A DNA stretch of 64,000 bases, from NCBI RefSeq assembly GCF_051842935.1, contig NZ_JBPXRR010000001.1, positions 1,426,001 through 1,490,000 of the forward strand, read 5' to 3'. A program made the position numbers and the translations under genes. Position 1 is the stretch's first letter. Each line of letters begins with the position of its first letter. This stretch comes from Pseudalkalibacillus sp051842935 (GTDB lineage: Bacteria > Bacillota > Bacilli > Bacillales > Fictibacillaceae). Under the pieces are notes generated by a model that saw only the letters and a program-made list of their open reading frames with translations, was not told the origin of the DNA and did not search any database. This document shows, piece after piece, positions 18,510-26,068 of this stretch.

Positions 18510-18625
18510 TTTTATCTCCTCCTAAAATGTGACTCAAAAGTAACTTGTGACTATAAGGTAACATAACAGGCGTTAACTTACAATACTGTACCTTGTGCAA
18601 TTTATTCCAGTGGTATGGACAAGAA

Positions 18626-18654
18626 GAATAAGAAATCATGAAATTCCATATTGT
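18626..18654 (+). promoter_or_regulatory. Possible sigma-E (mother-cell) promoter
   Basis: GAATAAG, a 14-base spacer and CATATTGT fit the sigma-E spacing and -35, but the -10 matches only partly. It lies 72 bases before the start of the 62-residue protein. Confidence 0.3.
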
Positions 18655-18725
18655 ATAAAGGTATTGGTCACTTGGTGTGGAATATAAATGAAAATAAACT
18701 TCCAGAATTAGGAGGTAGGATAGTA

Positions 18726-18914
18726 ATGTTCGATCATCAAAAAGAGATTCCGTCTAATCATGTTCCCACATTCGAAAATGTGAAGAATGACAATCCACTC
18801 AATGATTCAGTCATGGATTATCAAAACGGTGCAGTACCATCACAATCTTCTGGATACGACTACTCCTTAGTTGTCCCGCTTGATCAAGTACCCTATCGAC
18901 CACATGATGAATAA
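18726..18914 (+). CDS. Small acidic protein of unknown function
   Basis: 62 residues from the ATG at 18726, preceded by AGGAGG with good spacing; an in-frame codon at 18651 lies ahead of that site and is not the start. The product (MFDHQKEIPSNHVPTFENVK...) is hydrophilic, rich in Asn, Pro and Asp, without membrane segments or cysteines, ending DQVPYRPHDE. No family recognised. It is a monocistronic unit with its own bidirectional terminator and a weak sigma-E-like promoter, so a role in sporulation is possible but unproven. Confidence 0.7.
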   Translation: MFDHQKEIPSNHVPTFENVKNDNPLNDSVMDYQNGAVPSQSSGYDYSLVVPLDQVPYRPHDE

Positions 18915-18923
18915 GATAAACAA

Positions 18924-18961
18924 AAAAGAGGTTGAGCCTATTACAGGTTCAACCTCTTTTT
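18924..18961. terminator. Bidirectional terminator between the 62-residue gene and azoR
   Basis: Stem of about 16 pairs, AAAAGAGGTTGA against TCAACCTCTTTT plus inner pairs, with A run on one side and T run on the other, serving the two convergent genes. Confidence 0.9.
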
Positions 18962-18962
18962 A

Positions 18963-19598
18963 TTAAAATTGTGTTGCGTAAGATTTAGCTTTTTCCAATG
19001 CTGCGGTTTTGATTTCTTCCGCTTTTTCCGGCATGAAGGCATGACCTTCGATGATGATGGAGTCTGTATCTTCAACGCCTAAGAAGCCCATGACCGCTTT
19101 AATGTAACGATCACCCATTTCAAGCTCTGCAGCAGGTCCTTCTGAATATATACCACCACGTGCTTGGATGTGTAATGCTTTTTTGTTATCCAAGAGACCA
19201 ACTGGTCCGTTCTCTGTATATTTGAAAGTGGACCCAGCAATAGAGATCGTATCAATATACGCTTTCATCTTTGGAGGTACACTGAAATTCCAAAGTGGGG
19301 TTACGAATACATATTTGTCAGCTTTCTTGAATTGTTCGGTAAGTACATTGATTCTTCTTACTTTGTCTTGTTCATCTGGGCTCAATTCCTCATAAGCTGT
19401 TCCTTGTTGAAGTTTGCCCCACCCATTGAAAACATCGGTATCAATATAGGGGATATCGTAATCATAAAGATCAAGGCGGATGACCTCATCATTCGGATTG
19501 GCTTCCCGGTATTCTTGAATGAATGCCTCCCCTACGGTTAAGCCGAGGGACTCTTCCACTGATTTAGGATTTGCAGTAATGTATAGTACTTCTGCCAT
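18963..19598 (-). CDS. azoR: FMN-dependent NADH-azoreductase
   Basis: 211 residues, the normal length for AzoR-type flavodoxin-fold quinone/azo reductases. The N-terminal VLYITANPKS binds the FMN phosphate; PLWNFSVPPKMKAYIDTI and ALHIQARGGIYS are the family's flavin-contacting stretches. The enzyme reduces azo dyes and quinones with NADH and protects against thiol-reactive electrophiles. The ATG follows TAGGAGGAA. The promoter region contains a 19-bp inverted repeat that looks like an operator, so repression relieved by quinones or diamide, as for B. subtilis azoR1, is plausible. Confidence 0.94.
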   Translation of the reverse strand: MAEVLYITANPKSVEESLGLTVGEAFIQEYREANPNDEVIRLDLYDYDIPYIDTDVFNGWGKLQQGTAYEELSPDEQDKVRRINVLTEQFKKADKYVFVTPLWNFSVPPKMKAYIDTISIAGSTFKYTENGPVGLLDNKKALHIQARGGIYSEGPAAELEMGDRYIKAVMGFLGVEDTDSIIIEGHAFMPEKAEEIKTAALEKAKSYATQF

Positions 19599-19626
19599 GT
19601 TGGTTCCTCCTAATAATTGTTATTTT

Positions 19627-19645
19627 GTTACTTTTATTTAGTAAC
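19627..19645 (-). promoter_or_regulatory. Operator-like inverted repeat upstream of azoR
   Basis: Perfect GTTACT / AGTAAC inverted repeat with a 7-base AT spacer, about 30 bases before the azoR start and just downstream of an AT-rich -10-like region. Position and symmetry suit a MarR/DUF24-type repressor. Confidence 0.6.
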
Positions 19646-19714
19646 TTATTTTACATATAGTATAATATCACCTAACAAAAAGTAAGCAAAGAAATATGCT
19701 TGCACGAAAAGAGA

Positions 19715-19731
19715 GCTGGCTTTTTACCAGC
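19715..19731 (-). terminator. Weak terminator of the DUF3892 gene
   Basis: GCTGG / CCAGC stem just beyond the stop codon at 19733; T-rich CTCTCTTTTC follows on the minus strand. Confidence 0.5.
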
Positions 19732-19732
19732 C

Positions 19733-19963
19733 CTAAAAAATGGGTAGACCGTCTAGATTATTGTCTTTTCGGTTATCCGGGTTGGAGCGGATATAAGTTT
19801 CCCCATCCTTTTCACGGATGACACTGACCCCTTCAATCCGCTCTTGATCGACTTCTTGAATAGCTTCCGGGTAAGATAATTCTCTTCCAAAACTCGTTTT
19901 GAACATTTGGATATTTCCGTTCTCGTCTTTCCGTACAGCAGAAAATCGTTCTTTTTCCATCAT
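19733..19963 (-). CDS. DUF3892 family small protein
   Basis: 76 residues from the first of two adjacent ATG codons (19963); AGGAGG lies five bases upstream, so the longer reading from 19981 is unlikely. The sequence follows the DUF3892 pattern: an opening V-R-K-D-x-x-G-x-I, a central S-Y-P-E-A-I and a C-terminal Y-I-R-S-N-P-D-x-x-x-x-N-N-L-D-x-L-P. The family is widespread in Firmicutes and has no known function. Single-gene unit. Confidence 0.82.
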   Translation of the reverse strand: MMEKERFSAVRKDENGNIQMFKTSFGRELSYPEAIQEVDQERIEGVSVIREKDGETYIRSNPDNRKDNNLDGLPIF

Positions 19964-20233
19964 CACAACCTCCTCTAACATAGTGTTGAGCGAGTTTGTG
20001 GTTTATATGCATAAAAAACAGCCTTTCAATTTATAACGTACTTGGCCATTGTTCTCCTTTTTTGGAATCAGGTCTATTTACATGTATTTGGTTAAATTAT
20101 TTGTGAAGTAGTCAGCATTTCCCATTTATTGTAAACGAAAGGCGTGCTAATGGGTTCATTTATCAGAAATTTGCTGAAAATTCAAACGTATTGTGGTATT
20201 TTGTTGGAAGTATTTACAAAAGGAGGCGTTATT

Positions 20234-21607
20234 TTGAATAAGAAAATTGTCACGAATGTAGCACTAGCAGGGATCATGAGCTTGTCTTTGTTATCTCCGT
20301 CAATTTCGGCCCATGATAATTTGGATGATGTGTCCATAGAAAAGGGAGCACAAGATGGTGAACAATTAAATAAAATTCCAAAGTTGGAAGGAACGAAGAA
20401 CCTCAACCATTGGAATGAAGCGGCTGCTGTTCAAATCAAAGAGTACAACGGGAAAAAGAATTCCACAGCTGATGTTTATGCCCATAAAGGGTTTGCATAT
20501 CTGGGCACCCATACTTCTGGTGGCGGGAACGGTGGAGTAAGGATCTTCGATTTGAAGGACCCTTCTAACCCAGTAGAAATTGCGAAGTTTGCTGACGACA
20601 TTCCTGGTACATGGCAAGAAAAAGTCATTGTTAAAACGGTCAACACCCCTTATTTCAAAGGAGATTTAGCGGTTGTAAGTGTACAACAGCTAAATGTCAA
20701 CAATGCGCTTTCAAAGGGTGGTTTCCTTTTATATGATGTAAACGATCCACACAACCCGAAAAAGCTTGGATTCTGGGAGCTTGATAAAAGAGTACGAGGC
20801 ACACATGAACTATACTTGACTGTTCAAGGGAACAAACCAGTCGTATTGACCGCTAACCCTTATGCAGATTACTATACGCATGGAGAACAGAAGGATTTCG
20901 CATTAGTAGATGTCACAGATCCTTCAAATCCACAAACGGTTTATGAATTCGACCCAAGGATGATTGAAGAGGTTCCGGAGGACTTCAATGGATATCACTG
21001 GCATGCACCAGACGGAAAAACCCGTCCTGCATTCAACCATAGTACAATGACGGATCAGACAGGTAAAACGGCATTCCTTTCGTTCTGGGATCTAGGTACA
21101 ATCATTCTAGATATTTCAAATCCATATGATGTTGAGTATCTTGGCAGAACCGATTTCGGGCCAGATGTACAAGGAGCGGCTCACTCTTCTGCGCTTGCAA
21201 AAGGTGGGAATGTGTTGGTTGAAACAAGAGAAGTATACCACCCTACAAGAGAAGGTTATGAAAGATCGTATGGCTATACGCGGATTTTTGATATAAAGGA
21301 TAAAACGAATCCTAAACTGCTTAGTACTTTCAAAACGGATCTCGTGGATCATGTAGAAGATGGCGTTACTTTTGCAAATACCGTCCACGATCCTAAGGTT
21401 CACGGTAACACCCTCTATCTCTCTCACTATGCAGGAGGGATAAGGGCTGTAGACATTACAGACCCGGCGAATCCCGAACAAATCGGTCAATATGTACCTG
21501 AACAGGCTTTCTTCTGGGGAGTGTTTGTTGATCAGAATTACATTCTAGCTTCAGATATGGGACAAGGTCTCAAAGTTCTATTGAAGAATAACAGCAATAA
21601 CAAATAA
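20234..21607 (+). CDS. Secreted LVIVD-repeat beta-propeller protein
   Basis: 457 residues from the TTG at 20234, which follows AAAGGAGG; the upstream in-frame ATG at 20144 has no ribosome site and would hide the signal peptide. Residues 1-27 (MNKKIVTNVALAGIMSLSLL then SPSISA) form a Sec signal peptide with an A-x-A-like end. The mature protein contains repeated blades with RIFDLKDPSNPVEI, LVDVTDPSNPQTVY, ILDISNPYDVEYL, IFDIKDKTNPKLL and AVDITDPANPEQI, the LVIVD repeat that builds a propeller. Homologues are extracellular and of unknown activity. Ends at a strong terminator. No operon partner. Confidence 0.88.
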   Translation: MNKKIVTNVALAGIMSLSLLSPSISAHDNLDDVSIEKGAQDGEQLNKIPKLEGTKNLNHWNEAAAVQIKEYNGKKNSTADVYAHKGFAYLGTHTSGGGNGGVRIFDLKDPSNPVEIAKFADDIPGTWQEKVIVKTVNTPYFKGDLAVVSVQQLNVNNALSKGGFLLYDVNDPHNPKKLGFWELDKRVRGTHELYLTVQGNKPVVLTANPYADYYTHGEQKDFALVDVTDPSNPQTVYEFDPRMIEEVPEDFNGYHWHAPDGKTRPAFNHSTMTDQTGKTAFLSFWDLGTIILDISNPYDVEYLGRTDFGPDVQGAAHSSALAKGGNVLVETREVYHPTREGYERSYGYTRIFDIKDKTNPKLLSTFKTDLVDHVEDGVTFANTVHDPKVHGNTLYLSHYAGGIRAVDITDPANPEQIGQYVPEQAFFWGVFVDQNYILASDMGQGLKVLLKNNSNNK

Positions 21608-21615
21608 ATTTATTT

Positions 21616-21643
21616 AAAAAGCTGGCTTAATGGCCAGCTTTTT
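21616..21643. terminator. Terminator after the LVIVD protein (convergent with the next gene)
   Basis: AAAAAGCTGGC / GCCAGCTTTTT stem, nine bases after the stop; symmetric A and T runs make it usable from both sides. Confidence 0.9.
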
Positions 21644-21648
21644 ACTGT

Positions 21649-21927
21649 TTAATAAATGATAAACGTTGTAAAAATTGTAGCTGCTATAAAGGGCAATCCA
21701 AATAAGACGACATTTTGGCCAAGTTCTCGATTTCTTCGATCTTCATCCGCATCTCCGCTTTGTACATCTCTCGTTCTCCGAACAAATGAACCTAATAGTA
21801 TGCCAGATAAAGCAATGGTAGCAACACTCATGATTGCTGATATTTTGAAGAACAACGATACATCAAAAAACAAAGTGATTGCTAATATTGATAATGAACA
21901 AATGCCAAATAAAAATGATTTTTTCAA
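21649..21927 (-). CDS. Small membrane protein, DUF5316-like
   Basis: 92 residues with three hydrophobic segments: about 3-20, 26-48 and 73-91, separated by a charged loop VRRTRDVQSGDADEDRRNREL. The layout and the sequence resemble DUF5316 membrane proteins of Bacillus, but the match is from memory and not strong. The TTG start follows AAAGGAT. It faces the LVIVD gene across a shared terminator. No function known. Confidence 0.6.
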   Translation of the reverse strand: MKKSFLFGICSLSILAITLFFDVSLFFKISAIMSVATIALSGILLGSFVRRTRDVQSGDADEDRRNRELGQNVVLFGLPFIAATIFTTFIIY

Positions 21928-21997
21928 AGAAACATCCTTTCAAACAATTCAGTTGTTCTAAGTTGATTTTACTAGTATGTAATAACGAAAAAGAGGA

Positions 21998-22274
21998 TCA
22001 TTTTGCCTTCATTTTTCCCTTTGTGTGGTAACCATCTTTCTTTCCCTTATTTACGATCCAATCTACTGCGCTCACAAAGTCTTCCGCTATCACATCCGGA
22101 GTTACCTTTCCCCATTTCCCATAGTACTTCGAACCTCGGTATTTTTCAGAAGCATCCATACCTGAACCGGTCTTGACTAAGATCTTATAACAACCTGCAT
22201 CCTCTGCAGCGACCATATCAGTCCATCGATCACCCTATCGTTCCATCCCTGTCTATGAATACTGCTTGGAACAA
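21998..22274 (-). pseudogene. HAD-IIIA-type phosphatase, internally deleted and frameshifted
   Basis: A TTG start (22274) preceded by GGAGGTGG opens with FQAVFIDRDGTIG, the nucleophile motif (DxDGT) of HAD hydrolases. Directly after it, in another frame, comes GDRWTDMVAAEDAGCYKILV, the C-terminal motif (GDRxTD) of the same family, then an ordinary C terminus to 21998. In intact relatives about 90 residues lie between these motifs. The middle of the gene has therefore been deleted and the two ends joined out of frame at ATAGGGTGATCG. The 72-codon C-terminal frame alone cannot be active. Confidence 0.8.
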
Positions 22275-22298
22275 GCTTTCCACCTCCATATCTCGTCA

Positions 22299-23192
22299 TC
22301 ATGAGTAGTGAACTTGTAAAAATGACATGATCTCTTTGTTCATTTCGATGAGATGATCACCCGAAGGAAAATGTCCCATTTCAAACCCTATGAAAGATTT
22401 CAGATTAGGAATGATTTCATGAGCTTCAGCTTTTAAATTCTTTTCCGGAAAGAAAACATCATTGATCCCAGCAATGACCATAGTAGGGGCATGAAAATTC
22501 GTTAGATCGTCCCTCGAAGTAAGTTTCGGCATGTCTTGTTCTAATCGAAGATGCTTGAAAATATCACCGATAATTTTATGATCTACCTCTTTCATGGAGT
22601 GATCAGACATGGTATCCGTTATCCTTCTCAAATAGGTGTCTGAAGAAGTCATCTGGAACATAAGAAGAGGTATGAGAATCCTTTTTATCATATCGTACTT
22701 GGATCCCAAGCGAATGCCTGCTGGAGAAACCAATATTGCACTTTTAATCCGCTCTGGAAAATAGGTAGCCAACCGTAAAATGATCCCTCCACCATAAGAG
22801 GGGCCAATGAACGCACTACTAGTGGTTCCGAAATGATCCATCAAGTCACTTACCCAAATTGCAAAACTATCATCTTTGGCAGATATACGTACTTCGTCAC
22901 TATAACCGGGGTGTCCGATTGTATCTGGAGCGTATACTCTGTATATATCCAATAATGGCAAGAACCAGGACAATGTCATCGGGTTGATGCAATTGCCCCC
23001 TTGTAAGATGAAAAGAGGTTTCCCATCAGAAGGTCCACCTACCAAAACATGTGTATTTCCAAACCGTGTCATGACATGTTCCCGCTCGAATTCATGTTCA
23101 AAGGAAGCCATATACGATTCATAGTGTTCTTCAATGTGTTTTTTACCTTTTAAGCTTTTATAAATTGACTTTCCCAACGTCTTTTTCTCCAT
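22299..23192 (-). CDS. Alpha/beta hydrolase
   Basis: 297 residues. The nucleophile elbow is G-P-S-Y-G-G with Ser about 132; a candidate acid is Asp in AGINDVFFPE (about 242) and the His is in EMGHFPSGDH (about 274). FILQGGNCINPMTLSW supplies the oxyanion-hole region (usual HGG/HG replaced by QGG). This is the fold of carboxylesterases and related hydrolases; substrate unknown. The gene lies directly upstream of the HAD pseudogene on the same strand. Confidence 0.88.
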   Translation of the reverse strand: MEKKTLGKSIYKSLKGKKHIEEHYESYMASFEHEFEREHVMTRFGNTHVLVGGPSDGKPLFILQGGNCINPMTLSWFLPLLDIYRVYAPDTIGHPGYSDEVRISAKDDSFAIWVSDLMDHFGTTSSAFIGPSYGGGIILRLATYFPERIKSAILVSPAGIRLGSKYDMIKRILIPLLMFQMTSSDTYLRRITDTMSDHSMKEVDHKIIGDIFKHLRLEQDMPKLTSRDDLTNFHAPTMVIAGINDVFFPEKNLKAEAHEIIPNLKSFIGFEMGHFPSGDHLIEMNKEIMSFLQVHYS

Positions 23193-23285
23193 TCCCTAGT
23201 GTTTTACATAAATATACGGACGCTATAATTTACTTGCACAACCCCTATTGAAACTAACCGCAAATTGGGGTGAGATAAGAGCTTG

Positions 23286-23411
23286 TTTCTCGAATACAAG
23301 TGTTCTTTTTGCCAAAATCCTTGTACGTTTCTCGAAAATAAGGATGCGTTTCTCGATATTAGGAATGTGTTTCTCGAAATTAGAGCTAGGTTTTGCCGAA
23401 CAGTTCCTTCT
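23286..23411. repeat. 21-bp imperfect tandem repeat in the gap before parC
   Basis: Six units spaced exactly 21 bases apart (23286, 23307, 23328, 23349, 23370, 23391), starting TTTCTCG or TTTTGCC, followed by an AT-rich variable part. Because 21 is a multiple of three, one plus-strand frame reads as heptads beginning F-S or F-A, but there is no ribosome site. Together with the small gene at 23432-23530 this accounts for the gap between the hydrolase and parC. Confidence 0.8.
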
Positions 23412-23431
23412 TACTACAAAAGAACCTCTAT

Positions 23432-23530
23432 CTAGTTTTTATTTCGATTTTTAATCGAAGCGGAAATCGCTACAAGAAAAATGATAAAGAAAAAGACACC
23501 AACCCCGATCAGAATTGAAAAAATGTCCAA
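23432..23530 (-). CDS. Predicted 32-residue single-span membrane protein
   Basis: TTG start at 23530 with AAGGGGGG five bases upstream, a strong ribosome site. The product MDIFSILIGVGVFFFIIFLV... is one hydrophobic helix (about residues 3-25) followed by a basic end, SIKNRNKN. It is too short for standard gene calling. Nothing in the sequence gives a function; small membrane peptides of this kind often modulate a larger membrane complex. It lies downstream of the alpha/beta hydrolase gene on the other side of the 21-bp repeats, directly behind parC's terminator. Confidence 0.55.
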   Translation of the reverse strand: MDIFSILIGVGVFFFIIFLVAISASIKNRNKN

Positions 23531-23593
23531 ACGAATCCCCCCTTACGAATTACAGGATATGTATCTAGTTTAACAAACCTCATAAGAAAAAAA

Positions 23594-23615
23594 GCTACCT
23601 AAATACATAGGTAGC
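23594..23615 (-). terminator. Terminator of the parEC operon
   Basis: GCTACCT / AGGTAGC stem, 14 bases after the parC stop, followed by seven T on the minus strand. Confidence 0.88.
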
Positions 23616-23628
23616 CTGACATACTATG

Positions 23629-26064
23629 TTATTCCTCTTCTTCTCTTTCCACTTTCCACACTTCCGTAACTGGGCCTTCTGAAGTGACATCTATCATGAA
23701 GGAACCGTTATTATAACGATCAGCTGGACGTAGCTGTGCAGGATCAACGGTTTCTTCCTTCCCTTTTTCTGCCTTCATGATGATATAATCCTTGTCTTGG
23801 ACATGTATGACTTCAACCACCCTATGTGGATTGTTTTTCAACTCACGTAGCATGACTACGCCACGTTTCGCTCGGGTTGTTTTCTCAAATTCGTTTTCCA
23901 ATCGCATTTTCTTGACGGCGCCGCGATTTGTAACCAACACCATCTCTGTTTTCGATTCCTTATCCTTGATAAAGCCACTGACGACATAATCACCATCTTT
24001 TAGATTGATCGCCTTGACACCTGCCGCTCTTTGTCCAACGATACTGATTTCTTCTTCTTCATACCAGAGACCATAACCGTTTCGTGTAGCAATGAAGACT
24101 TCTTGCTGACCATCTGTAATATAGACATCTACTAACTCATCATCATTTTTCAATTTAAGGGCCATGAGCGGTTTCGAATATCGTTGTGCTTTATAATTAC
24201 TCAATTCGGTTCGCTTCACCATGCCATTTTTTGTAAAGAACAGGATGAACTCATCGCTTTTGAATTCTTCAATGACCATTGAATCGATGATGTATTCGTC
24301 TCGATCGATCGAAACGATGTTCGTGACGTGTTGACCGGCATCTTTCCAACGAATATCCGGCAGCTCGTGAACAGGTATGTGCAAGTAATTCCCTTTGTTC
24401 GTAAAGATCAACATCGTGTTGGTCGTATTGGCGTTGAACGTTCTCAGAACCCGATCGGTCTCTTTCATCCCAGGCGGTTCACCATTAGATGCTGCATAAG
24501 AACGGGGGCTCGTACGCTTCACGTAGCCTTCTTTCGTGACAGAAACGACGACATCTTCTGATGGAATCATGACTTCCAAATTGATTTTGATTTCAGAGAT
24601 TTCCGCTTCTATGACGGATCTTCGGTCATCTGCATACGTTTTCTTCACTCTTGATAATTCTTTTTTGATAACGGAGAGCAACTTACGTTCACTGTTCAAA
24701 ATGGCAAGCAATTCTTGAATCCGCTTATTCAGTTCTTCCGCTTCTTTTTCGAGTGTTTGTATATCCGTATTCGTTAATCGGTAAAGCTGGAGCGTTACGA
24801 TGGCTTCTGCCTGTGGCTCCGTGAATTCAAACTGTTGTATCAAGTTTTGCTTAGCATCTTTCTTATCTTTCGAACCACGGATCGTGGAGATCACTTCGTC
24901 TAAGATTGAAATGGCCTTGATCAAACCTTCAACGACATGTTGACGATCTTGTGCTTTCTTCAGCTCATAGTTGGAGCGGTTCGTGACCACTTCACGCTGA
25001 TGCTGGATATAAGCATCAATCAATTGTCTCAAGCCCATCAATTGTGGGGTACGGTTGTGAATCGCAACCATGTTGAAGTTATACGATATTTGCAGATCAG
25101 TATTTTTGAAGAGGAAATTCAATACCCCTTGTGAATCCGCTTCTTTTTTCAATTCCACTACGATTCGAAGACCAGTACGATCGGTCTCGTCACGCACTTC
25201 AGAAATACCGTCCACTTTTTTATCCAATCGAAGCTCGTCCATACGTTTGACGAGGTTCGCCTTGTTCACTTCATAAGGAATTTCGGTAATCAAAATTTGC
25301 TGACGTCCACCTCGTAGATCCTCAATTTCAGTTTTTGCACGGACGACAATTTTTCCTTTACCTGTTTCGTAGGCTTGTTTAATGCCGTCCACGCCTTGGA
25401 TGATTCCGCCAGTTGGGAAATCAGGACCTTTGATGACCGTCATCAATTCGTCCACGGTGCATTCCGGATTGTCGATCTGCATGGTCACAGCATCAATGAC
25501 CTCACCTAAATGATGAGGTGGAATTTCAGTTGCGTAACCGGAAGATATCCCTGTGGAACCATTGACGAGCAAGCTAGGAAAATGTGCCGGTAAGACGACC
25601 GGTTCTTCTTGTGTGTCATCAAAGTTCGGTGTGAAATCAACGGTATTTTTCTCGATGTCTTTTAACAGTTCGGAAGCGATCGGTGATAGCCTTGCTTCGG
25701 TATAACGCATCGCAGCTGGCGGATCCCCGTCAATACTACCGTTATTTCCATGCATCTCAACCAAGACGTTCCTGACTTTCCAATCTTGACTGAGACGGAC
25801 CATCGCATCATATACAGACGTATCGCCGTGTGGATGGAAGTTCCCGATCACGTTACCGACTGTTTTAGCCGACTTCCGGTACGGTTTATCTGACACATTG
25901 CCATCCTGATACATGGCATAAAGAATACGTCGTTGTACAGGTTTCAAGCCATCTCGCGCATCTGGTAGTGCACGTTCCTGAATGATGTATTTACTATACC
26001 GGCCAAAACGATCGCCGATGATATCTTCTAATGGTAAATCTAAATATTTCTCTGCATTCGCCAA
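23629..26064 (-). CDS. parC: DNA topoisomerase IV subunit A
   Basis: 811 residues from the TTG at 26064 (GGGGGAG upstream); B. subtilis ParC has about 806. It decatenates daughter chromosomes together with ParE. The N-terminal breakage-reunion domain shows RALPDARDGLKPVQRRILY and the catalytic Tyr at about 121 in AAMRYTEARL. The C-terminal beta-pinwheel repeats (TNKGNYLHIPV, TKNGMVKRTELS, TRNGYGLWYEEEE, TNRGAVKKMRLE) are of the ParC type, without a GyrA box. In the quinolone-determining region HPHGDTSVYDAMVR, Thr 82 and Asp 86 stand where S. aureus GrlA has Ser80 and Glu84. The gene follows parE by four bases. Confidence 0.97.
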   Translation of the reverse strand: MANAEKYLDLPLEDIIGDRFGRYSKYIIQERALPDARDGLKPVQRRILYAMYQDGNVSDKPYRKSAKTVGNVIGNFHPHGDTSVYDAMVRLSQDWKVRNVLVEMHGNNGSIDGDPPAAMRYTEARLSPIASELLKDIEKNTVDFTPNFDDTQEEPVVLPAHFPSLLVNGSTGISSGYATEIPPHHLGEVIDAVTMQIDNPECTVDELMTVIKGPDFPTGGIIQGVDGIKQAYETGKGKIVVRAKTEIEDLRGGRQQILITEIPYEVNKANLVKRMDELRLDKKVDGISEVRDETDRTGLRIVVELKKEADSQGVLNFLFKNTDLQISYNFNMVAIHNRTPQLMGLRQLIDAYIQHQREVVTNRSNYELKKAQDRQHVVEGLIKAISILDEVISTIRGSKDKKDAKQNLIQQFEFTEPQAEAIVTLQLYRLTNTDIQTLEKEAEELNKRIQELLAILNSERKLLSVIKKELSRVKKTYADDRRSVIEAEISEIKINLEVMIPSEDVVVSVTKEGYVKRTSPRSYAASNGEPPGMKETDRVLRTFNANTTNTMLIFTNKGNYLHIPVHELPDIRWKDAGQHVTNIVSIDRDEYIIDSMVIEEFKSDEFILFFTKNGMVKRTELSNYKAQRYSKPLMALKLKNDDELVDVYITDGQQEVFIATRNGYGLWYEEEEISIVGQRAAGVKAINLKDGDYVVSGFIKDKESKTEMVLVTNRGAVKKMRLENEFEKTTRAKRGVVMLRELKNNPHRVVEVIHVQDKDYIIMKAEKGKEETVDPAQLRPADRYNNGSFMIDVTSEGPVTEVWKVEREEEE

Positions 26065-26068
26065 AACA

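Noticed and set aside
23248..23454. 68-codon plus-strand gene with Phe-Ser heptads
   Set aside because: It is the 21-bp DNA repeat read in frame, with no ribosome site or promoter.
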